Positions 16,405-22,980 of a DNA stretch of 32,216 nt are shown here, one piece after another (the first letter of the stretch is position 1; every line of letters begins with the position of its first letter). The notes under the pieces are model-generated. The model saw only the letters and a list, made by a program, of their open reading frames with translations. It had not been told where the DNA came from and did no database searches. The position numbers and the translations under genes are program-made. This stretch comes from Actinomycetota bacterium (GTDB lineage Bacteria; Actinomycetota; Geothermincolia; Geothermincolales; RBG-13-55-18). The stretch spans positions 1 through 32,216 of the forward strand of contig JAFGDU010000177.1 of NCBI GenBank assembly GCA_016931915.1. The letters are read 5' to 3'.

Positions 16405-16429
16405 GTCTGAAGTCTGATGTCTGAAGACT
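16397..16429. repeat. Heptamer tandem repeat between convergent genes
   Basis: AGTCTGA occurs at 16404-16410 and 16411-16417, then TGTCTGA at 16418-16424. AGTCTT (16397-16402) and AAGACT (16424-16429) are complementary, so the block could fold back. It includes the stop of the acyl-CoA synthetase gene and touches the stop of the convergent propeller gene. A similar tract occurs at 22741-22768. Confidence 0.65.
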
Positions 16430-19211
16430 AGTTCAGCGGATATCCTTCGGTGTTATGGCCTCCGGCGATGCTCCCGTTGTAGAGGAAGTACACCGGGCGC
16501 TCCGCCATGATGGGAACATCCGAGGTCACCTTGATGGACACGTCGCCGTGGGCGTTGTCGTGCACCCCGATGCCCAGGGCATCCCCGTGCACGGCCACGG
16601 TGGCGCGGGAGCGCGCTCCGATGGTCAGCTCCTTGTGGACGTTGGCGCCGTCCCCGCACATGTAATCCAGCTGTACCTTGGCGGGGACGTCACCGGGGTT
16701 CTGCAGGCAGAGCCAGGTGTTGAAGGCGGGGCGCGTGCACCCCTCGGCGAAGATCCACTGCTCGCGAGGCTGGCTCGAGCCGACCACGTTGTGGCCGCCG
16801 TCCCAGACCCCGTTGTAGCTGAAGTAGATGGGCCGCTCGGCGACGATGGGCTCGTCCGAGGACACCTTTATGGATACGTCTCCATGGGCGTTGTCGTGCA
16901 CCCCGATGCCCAGGGCATCCCCGTGCACGGCCACGGTGGCGCGGGAGCGCGCTTTCACGGTTATCTCCTTGTGCACGTTCTCGCCGTCACCGCAGAAGTA
17001 ATCCAGGCCCACGTCGGCGGGGACGTCACCGGGGTTCTGCAGGCAGAGCCAGGTATTGAAACCATTACGGGTACACCCTTCCGCGAAATACCATTCCTGC
17101 GAGGGCGCGCCCGCGCCCATAACGTTGGAGCCACCGTCCCAGCTGCCGTTGTAATTGAAGTACATGGGACGCTCGGCCACGATGGGCTCGTCCGAGGATA
17201 CCTTGATGGACACGTCGCCGTGGTAGCTGTCGTGCACCCCGATGCCCTCCGAGTCCCCGTGCACGGCCACGGTATAGCGGGACTTCGCCTTCACCGTCGT
17301 CGTCTTCTGGACATTGTTGCCGTCACCGCAGAAGTAATCCAGGGTGACGTGGGCGTCCTTGTCGCCCGGGTTCTGCAGGGTGAGCCAGGTGTGGAAACCG
17401 GGCCTGGTGCACCCTTCCGCGAAATACCATTGGGTGAGCGGGGTGTCGACACCCATGACGTTGTGGCCGCCGGACCAGGTGCCGCTGCCGCCGTTATAGT
17501 TGAAGTACAGCGCCCGTTCCGCTATGAGCCCCTCCTGGTTGGAGATGATGGATGCACTCACGTCCTGGCCTTCGACGGTACTGTTGACCGGGACGGAGAT
17601 CCTGGACATGGGGGGTATGGTGATAACCTTGACCACCGAGAGGCCGCTGGGAAGTATGTACCTTATCTGCACCATCACCTCGTGATCGAGGGGGTTCATC
17701 ATCAGGATCCACTCGTTGAAGCCGGTTCCCGTGTAGCCCTCGGCCATGTAGCTGCGGCTTTTCACCTGGTCGGGCGGCCACATGTCCGGCACTTCCTCGT
17801 GGCAGTAGGATGCGCTATGCCGGGCATCCTTGCGGAACATGGGCCAGGCGGCCAGGGAGGCGTTATACGGCCCGGCCTGGAAGCAGAAGAGCTTGCCGGT
17901 CTGGCCGTCCGCCCCGGTGGCGATGACCAGCTCGGTCATCTTGTCGTTGTCTATATCGCCCACGGCCACACAATTGAACATGTTGCCCCCGGTGTCGGCG
18001 TCGAGGACGTGGTTGCCGTTAGGATCGTAGGCCATGATGGAGAGGCCCTCGGAGATGATCACGTCCATGTCGCCGTCGGAATCTATATCCGCAATGGCCG
18101 GTGAGCCCATTTTCTGCACCGGCCAGAAGCATCTCGTCCACTTCACGGCACCGTTGTGCTCCCAGACATAGATGTTGTTGTCCATGGAGCCCAAGGCCAC
18201 CTCGTAATAGCCGTCGTTGTCGATGTCGGCTACGGCGGGAGAGCCGAAGTTGTTGTTTCCCGTGCTCACCGGCCAGCCGGGCAGGTTCTCCCCCCGGTAG
18301 TTGAAGGCATAGACGTGCCTGCCGTCGGCGTAGGAGAGGTAATTGCCGGCCCCGGGGGTGGTGTTCTGCCAGAAGAGGCCGGTCCCCACCACGACGTCGG
18401 GAAAGCCGTCGCGGTCCAGGTCGGCTATGGCGGGGGAGGACCAGATGACCTGGGGCAGGCACTTGGGCCAACCGCTCTTGATGGAGCCGTCGCCCTCAAA
18501 ACAGTAGAGGAGGCCGCCGCGGGGCCAGGGCCAGTTGGGGCCGCTCCAGCAGTCGGCGCCGATGATCACCTCGTCCTTGCCGTCCAGGTCGACGTCGGCG
18601 CAGGCCGGGGAGGACCACACCGAGTCTGCGTTGTAATACTGCCAGGCCAGGGGGCCCTGGTAGTGCCATGCGGTTATATAGTGACCCCAGGACCCGACCA
18701 CGATCTCCAGGTCGCCGTCTCCGTCCAGGTCCCCGCACGATGGAGCGGCGAACACCTCCCTGTACCCGAAGGCGGTGCCCGCGAACTTGGGCCATCCCCA
18801 TGCGGAGAGCGGCTGACCCTGGGAGTTGAGGCCGTAGACGTAACCGTTATCGCTGCCGAAGAACACCTCCAGCTTGCCGTCTCCGTCGCAGTCGACGGCC
18901 ATGGGGGTGGATTGGATGACCGCACCGGTGTAATAGGTCCAGCGCAGGCCGCCTCCGGCGTCCACGCAGTAGAAGTGCCCGTTGGTGTTGCCGATGAGGA
19001 TCTCCTGCCTTCCGTCGCCATCAAGGTCGGCGAGGGTTGGAGAGGAGTGCTTGAACATACTCCCCATGTCCAGTACCCATTCCTGATGCCAGCCGTCGGG
19101 GTAGGTATAGGCTGCGGCTTCACGCGGCCCCATGACGATGCAGGTGGTCAGCGTCATCGCCAGAGCAAGCAAAAGAACGAGTGCAATACACGGGAATCTG
19201 CGCAGAGCCAT
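16428..19211 (-). CDS. Secreted FG-GAP propeller protein with WYFAEG repeats
   Basis: A 927-residue exported protein. A hydrophobic signal spans about residues 6-27 with possible cleavage near REAAA. Residues up to about 470 carry eight calcium-binding-type motifs (DLDGDGRQEILIG, DCDGDGKLEVFFG, DIDNDGYYEVALG and others), each expected to be a blade of a beta-propeller of the FG-GAP/VCBS type. The rest holds four repeats of about 110 residues, the last three starting WYFAEG or WIFAEG, then LCLQNPGD and AERPMYFNYNG; the first is divergent (YMAEGYTGTGF). The last three are spaced exactly 336 bases apart. No enzyme motif is seen; a surface-binding or structural role is inferred. The start at 19211 has GAGGAGG upstream and places the signal at the N-terminus; the frame is open to 19358. 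Confidence 0.85.
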   Translation of the reverse strand: MALRRFPCIALVLLLALAMTLTTCIVMGPREAAAYTYPDGWHQEWVLDMGSMFKHSSPTLADLDGDGRQEILIGNTNGHFYCVDAGGGLRWTYYTGAVIQSTPMAVDCDGDGKLEVFFGSDNGYVYGLNSQGQPLSAWGWPKFAGTAFGYREVFAAPSCGDLDGDGDLEIVVGSWGHYITAWHYQGPLAWQYYNADSVWSSPACADVDLDGKDEVIIGADCWSGPNWPWPRGGLLYCFEGDGSIKSGWPKCLPQVIWSSPAIADLDRDGFPDVVVGTGLFWQNTTPGAGNYLSYADGRHVYAFNYRGENLPGWPVSTGNNNFGSPAVADIDNDGYYEVALGSMDNNIYVWEHNGAVKWTRCFWPVQKMGSPAIADIDSDGDMDVIISEGLSIMAYDPNGNHVLDADTGGNMFNCVAVGDIDNDKMTELVIATGADGQTGKLFCFQAGPYNASLAAWPMFRKDARHSASYCHEEVPDMWPPDQVKSRSYMAEGYTGTGFNEWILMMNPLDHEVMVQIRYILPSGLSVVKVITIPPMSRISVPVNSTVEGQDVSASIISNQEGLIAERALYFNYNGGSGTWSGGHNVMGVDTPLTQWYFAEGCTRPGFHTWLTLQNPGDKDAHVTLDYFCGDGNNVQKTTTVKAKSRYTVAVHGDSEGIGVHDSYHGDVSIKVSSDEPIVAERPMYFNYNGSWDGGSNVMGAGAPSQEWYFAEGCTRNGFNTWLCLQNPGDVPADVGLDYFCGDGENVHKEITVKARSRATVAVHGDALGIGVHDNAHGDVSIKVSSDEPIVAERPIYFSYNGVWDGGHNVVGSSQPREQWIFAEGCTRPAFNTWLCLQNPGDVPAKVQLDYMCGDGANVHKELTIGARSRATVAVHGDALGIGVHDNAHGDVSIKVTSDVPIMAERPVYFLYNGSIAGGHNTEGYPLN
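16549..16953. repeat. Near-identical repeat units within the propeller gene
   Basis: The 69-base stretches 16549-16617 and 16885-16953 read identically, exactly one 336-base unit apart. Such identity beyond protein need suggests recent unit duplication or gene conversion. Confidence 0.7.
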
Positions 19212-19371
19212 CCTTGGCCTCCTCTTTTTGCTATTATTGTGCATGGCGCTTAGATAAACGTCTCCAGCGGCATGTGTTTTCACATTCTTTCTAGTTCTTT
19301 TCGACGGCTGGGGCGGCTCACTTGAGAACACGGCGGCGAGTCGGTTGATGGGGGTCAATATGGCCAGGTGG

Positions 19372-19399
19372 TTGCCTAAAATGGTTTAGGCCCTACAAT
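19372..19399 (+). promoter_or_regulatory. Candidate promoter for GT2 gene with embedded palindrome
   Basis: TTGCCT (19372-19377) and TACAAT (19394-19399) are separated by 16 bases, a reasonable vegetative-type promoter. CCTAAA-ATGG-TTTAGG (19375-19390) forms a six-base inverted repeat across the spacer, where a repressor could bind. Confidence 0.4.
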
Positions 19400-19464
19400 A
19401 TGGGGGATAGTGGAATGATCCGGAAGGCGCGGACCGAACCGGGCGAGGGTTGGAAGAGAGGGAC

Positions 19465-20934
19465 ATGGTAACCGGCAAAAAACCGCAGGCAAGCGTGATC
19501 ATCGCGAACTACCGAGGGGAGGAGCTGCTCCCCTCCTGCCTCGACTCCGTAATGGGCCAGGTAGTGGACTTCCCCTTCGAGGTCATCGTCGTGGACGACA
19601 ACTCCGACGACGGCAGCGTCGACCTCGTCTCCAGCCGCTATCCGATGGTAGAGATCGTGACCAACCGCAGAAACAGGGGGCCTGCGGCGGTCAAGAACAT
19701 CGGGGCCGCGGCAGCTCGGAGCGATAACATCGCCTTCCTTGACAATGACGTGGAACTCCACCCCCAATGGCTTTCCTGCATGTTCGAGAGGATCACCGCA
19801 TCCGGTGACAGCCTGGGCGCATGCGCGTCCCATATCCTGCTCAACGGTTACGATTCCGTGCTCAACAGCACGGGAGGAATGGTGAACCTGCTGGGATATG
19901 CGTGGGACCGGGGTATCTTCAAGGAAGACTCGGACACCTATTCTTACAGCATGCGGGTGATGTACGCGTGTTCGGCCGCCATGATGACCCGCAAGCAGGT
20001 ATTCGACGAGGTGGGGGGCTTCGACGAGCGCTTCCGCTATCTCTTCGAGGACGCGGACCTCGGCTGGCGCATGAACATCTACGGCTACGAGGTGGCCTAC
20101 GAACCCCGCGCGCTGGTCAAACATCTCCTGTCCTCTACCATGGGAGACAGGCGGCTGCGCAATCTCTACCTGTACGAGCGCAACCGCTTGCGTGCCCTGG
20201 CCAAGAACATGGAGAAGGACACCTTGAAACTGGTACGCAGGGAGCTTTCCTTCTGGCTGTGGCAACGCATGCGTGCCGAGCTGGACAACGGGCTCACAGC
20301 ACGACAGAAGTTGGTCCTGCCGCTGCGCATGGCGCAGGCCCTGGCCTGGAACCTCGTGTTGATACCTGACACCGCGAAATGCAGGCACGAGGTGGCAAAG
20401 CACCGCTTGATCCCAGACCGCCGCCTGCTGAGCGAAGGAGTATTGAGCCCCCAGATAGGGGAGCCGCCCATCGGGGAGGACCCGAGGACCATAGAGGACG
20501 AAACTGACCACGAATCACGGAGCCAGCCCCTTCCGAGGAAGATCTCGATGGCGCGCGAGAGGGAGGGTGTCCTGGGGCATGGCTGGTTCGAGAAAGAGGT
20601 AGACGCCAGGGGGGTTGCTTTCCGCTGGACCGGCGATCGGGCTTCGGTATTTCTCAAGGCGGGCAAGAAAAGACGCCACCTGTACCTGCGCACGGTTATG
20701 GCACATCCGCTGGAGCTGACCCAGGTGTCCATGCACGTAAACGGGCGGCTCATCTCCACCTTCGAAGTGCCCAACCAATACCACGTACACGAGATACCGC
20801 TTCCCGGCGGCTTTGAACCCGGCGAGTGGGAGATCGAGATGAAGGTGAAAAACCCCTTCCGGCCCCGCGAGACCCTGCACGTGGAGGACCAGAGAACTCT
20901 GGGTATCGCCGTGGCCTCCATCGAGATCCACTAG
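19465..20934 (+). CDS. GT2 glycosyltransferase with C-terminal accessory beta domain
   Basis: A 489-residue enzyme. The GT-A domain opens ASVIIANYRGEELLPSC, with nucleotide-binding VVDDNSDDG at D44-D45 and the metal-binding D93-N-D95 in FLDNDVEL. FEDADLGWRMNIYGYEV gives the acceptor-side ED-x-D-x2-R motif of rhamnosyl- and other GT2 transferases. After a helical segment there is a further domain from about residue 370 to the end, with GHGWFEKEV, FRWTGDRA, LYLRT and a closing RTLGIAVASIEI. The same domain pattern is found inside the next gene. The start at 19465 has GAGAGG close upstream; TTG at 19450 is the alternative. It is probably co-transcribed with the gene 75 bases downstream. Donor sugar is unknown. 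Confidence 0.88.
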   Translation: MVTGKKPQASVIIANYRGEELLPSCLDSVMGQVVDFPFEVIVVDDNSDDGSVDLVSSRYPMVEIVTNRRNRGPAAVKNIGAAAARSDNIAFLDNDVELHPQWLSCMFERITASGDSLGACASHILLNGYDSVLNSTGGMVNLLGYAWDRGIFKEDSDTYSYSMRVMYACSAAMMTRKQVFDEVGGFDERFRYLFEDADLGWRMNIYGYEVAYEPRALVKHLLSSTMGDRRLRNLYLYERNRLRALAKNMEKDTLKLVRRELSFWLWQRMRAELDNGLTARQKLVLPLRMAQALAWNLVLIPDTAKCRHEVAKHRLIPDRRLLSEGVLSPQIGEPPIGEDPRTIEDETDHESRSQPLPRKISMAREREGVLGHGWFEKEVDARGVAFRWTGDRASVFLKAGKKRRHLYLRTVMAHPLELTQVSMHVNGRLISTFEVPNQYHVHEIPLPGGFEPGEWEIEMKVKNPFRPRETLHVEDQRTLGIAVASIEIH

Positions 20935-21009
20935 GCGCATCCTGGACTGGTGCGTTCGTTGTAAGATAACCTAACTCCGTATTGGTTTACGTGGGAGGAG
21001 TTTTGGTCC

Positions 21010-22761
21010 ATGCGCATCATGCTCGTTACCTACCGTTATGGTAGGAATATCGCCGGCGGGGGCGAGAGATACCTCCGAGAGCTCATGATCCGCCTGGCGC
21101 GCAAGGGCCACCAGGTGGACGTATACACCACGCGCTCCCAGCGCATGATCCAGACCCCCTTCGGATACCTGGTGTGGGACAACTTCATGCCGCCCGGCAG
21201 GCAGGAGGACGAGGGCGTGGGGATCCACCGTTACGAGGTACGCAATCCCCGGCCTCGGCGGGCGAGATCGGTGATGGCCGACATCAGGGAGATGCACGAG
21301 CGGGAGAGGGAAAGCCCGATCTTTGCGGCTCTTCTGGCCCAGGCACTGGAGGGGCGCGATGAGCACTGTTTTCTCAGTGGCTGGCACGAGCGCGAGTTGT
21401 GGGAGGACGGTCCGGCCCGCTGGACGCGTAAATCGGCGCGCCTGGTGGCGGGAGGTGAGGCCATGACCTCCCTCGAGCTGGATGCCTATTCATATCTCGA
21501 CGGGCACCTGCTGGTCGAGATACCGGGCAAGGGCTCGTGGGAATTCGAGTTGGAGAAAGGAAGGCCCAGGAAACTGCGGATGGATTTCGCCCCCAGCGGG
21601 AGCGCTGCAGTCAACCTGGTGGTGCCGCGGGCGGTGCGCCCCATGGAGGACATGCGGGAAGTCGGGATCGCGGTGAGGCGGGTCGTGGTTACCGAAGACG
21701 GCAGAGAGAGGTCGCTGGAACTTGACCGGGGATGGAAGGAGTTCCTGGACACCGCCCCGGAGGTAGTTGTGGGGGAGGTGCTCTGGGGTATGTCCGAGAG
21801 CCGGCCGCGACGGTACGCGCGGCGCCACCACTATGTCATGGGCCCCCGTTCACCACATCTGGAGAAGCAGGCGTTGACGGCGGCCCGAGACTACGACCTG
21901 GTCTTCGGGTCCATGGCGCCCATGAGCACCCTGGACCTGGCCTGGAGGGCGGCCCGCCACGCAGGCAAGCCATTCGTAGCCTTCCCCCTGTTCCACACCC
22001 GCGACCCCAACCACTACTGGGCTCATTTCAAGGATGCGCTGGAAGGAGCCGGGGGAGTCGAGGCAAACTCCCGCGTCATCGAGGAGCTCATGTGCGGGTG
22101 GGGGTTCAACGCCTTCGCGGTCGGTCCGGGCTACGGCCTCGAGGAGTTCTCGGCGCCGGATATCGATGGAGAGGCCTTCCGCCGCGAGTTCGGCTTCACC
22201 GGCCGGCCCGTTCTGCTCTGGGTGGGGAGGAAGAACGTCTACAAGGGATACCGTGAGGCCATGGCGGTGCTACAGTCGGTGCGGGGGAAAGGCTGTCCGG
22301 CGGTTCTGGCCATGATAGGTCCCGACGAGGACAACCTGCCGGTGGGAGGAGAGGGCATCTACTACCTGGGCGCCCTGCCGAGGAAAAAGCTCCTGGATGC
22401 CTTCGACGCCTGCGACGTCTTCCTCTTCCCCTCCCTGCATGAGAGCTTCTGCCTGGTGTTCGGCGAAGCGTGGCTGCGGGGCAGGCCGGTTCTCGGGAAC
22501 GCCTACTGTGCCGCGGCGAGGGGCCTGATAGAACACGGTATGGACGGTTATCTCTGTACGGACATCGAGGATTACGGGAGCAGGGTGCTGGAACTGATAA
22601 ATGACCCCGCTCTGGCCAGGAGGATGGGGGAGCGGGGAAAGGAGAAGGTGCTGCGCACGCGGGGATGGGATCCCCTCGTCGATGAACTGGAGAGTAAACT
22701 GGAGCAGATCACCACCGCCAGTAAGCCTGAAGTTCCAAATAGTCTGAGGTCTGAGGCCTGA
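21010..22761 (+). CDS. GT4 glycosyltransferase with accessory beta domain inserted in its N-terminal half
   Basis: A 583-residue GT-B enzyme, about 200 residues longer than most GT4 proteins. The opening RIMLVTYRYGRNIAGGGERYLREL is the usual first Rossmann strand and glycine loop. Residues about 118-230 do not fit GT4: they hold FLSGWHERELWEDGPARWTRKSA and end in REVGIAVRRVVV, matching the order of motifs in the C-terminal domain of the gene upstream. GT4 sequence then resumes (YDLVFGSMAPMSTLDLAWRAA), with donor-domain VLLWVGRKNVYKGY and the E-x7-E pair E478 and E486 in HESFCLVFGEA. GGAGGAG precedes the ATG. Its last codons and stop lie inside a heptamer tandem repeat. Donor and acceptor are unknown. 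Confidence 0.88.
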   Translation: MRIMLVTYRYGRNIAGGGERYLRELMIRLARKGHQVDVYTTRSQRMIQTPFGYLVWDNFMPPGRQEDEGVGIHRYEVRNPRPRRARSVMADIREMHERERESPIFAALLAQALEGRDEHCFLSGWHERELWEDGPARWTRKSARLVAGGEAMTSLELDAYSYLDGHLLVEIPGKGSWEFELEKGRPRKLRMDFAPSGSAAVNLVVPRAVRPMEDMREVGIAVRRVVVTEDGRERSLELDRGWKEFLDTAPEVVVGEVLWGMSESRPRRYARRHHYVMGPRSPHLEKQALTAARDYDLVFGSMAPMSTLDLAWRAARHAGKPFVAFPLFHTRDPNHYWAHFKDALEGAGGVEANSRVIEELMCGWGFNAFAVGPGYGLEEFSAPDIDGEAFRREFGFTGRPVLLWVGRKNVYKGYREAMAVLQSVRGKGCPAVLAMIGPDEDNLPVGGEGIYYLGALPRKKLLDAFDACDVFLFPSLHESFCLVFGEAWLRGRPVLGNAYCAAARGLIEHGMDGYLCTDIEDYGSRVLELINDPALARRMGERGKEKVLRTRGWDPLVDELESKLEQITTASKPEVPNSLRSEA

Positions 22762-22768
22762 GGTCTGA
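22741..22768. repeat. Heptamer tandem repeat at the 3' end of the GT4 gene
   Basis: Four consecutive RGYCTGA units (agtctga, ggtctga, ggcctga, ggtctga) fill 22741-22768 and supply the final codons and stop of the GT4 gene. A less regular copy (aggcctgaag) follows at 22771. Confidence 0.7.
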
Positions 22769-22781
22769 AGAGGCCTGAAGC

Positions 22782-22800
22782 GAAAAGCTGTATGCTTTTC
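22782..22800 (+). terminator. Weak candidate terminator hairpin
   Basis: GAAAAGC (22782-22788) pairs with GCTTTTC (22794-22800) around a five-base loop, 20 bases after the GT4 stop. The stem is AT-rich and the T-run is part of the stem, so efficiency is doubtful. Confidence 0.3.
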
Positions 22801-22819
22801 CCTCAATAGGTTGGAACGC

Positions 22820-22847
22820 TTGTGCCGGAACATCAAACCCGTATAAT
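22820..22847 (+). promoter_or_regulatory. Candidate sigma70-type promoter for the glycosidase-repeat gene
   Basis: TTGTGC (22820-22825), a 16-base spacer and a consensus TATAAT (22842-22847) precede the start at 22981, leaving an untranslated leader of about 127 bases. Confidence 0.45.
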
Positions 22848-22980
22848 CGTCAAAGGGATAAACGTATTCAAACGGCGAAAATATTGTGAAGCAGTAGATC
22901 GGCGCTACCCGCCGGCGTTGTAACGAGTGAAAATAAGCGCAGTAGGTCCGGTTATAAACGTAATGAAGGGATGGGCAGAC

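Noticed and set aside
16455..19253. Long + strand frames opposite the propeller gene
   Set aside because: They mirror the repeats of the real gene and contain no recognisable domain.
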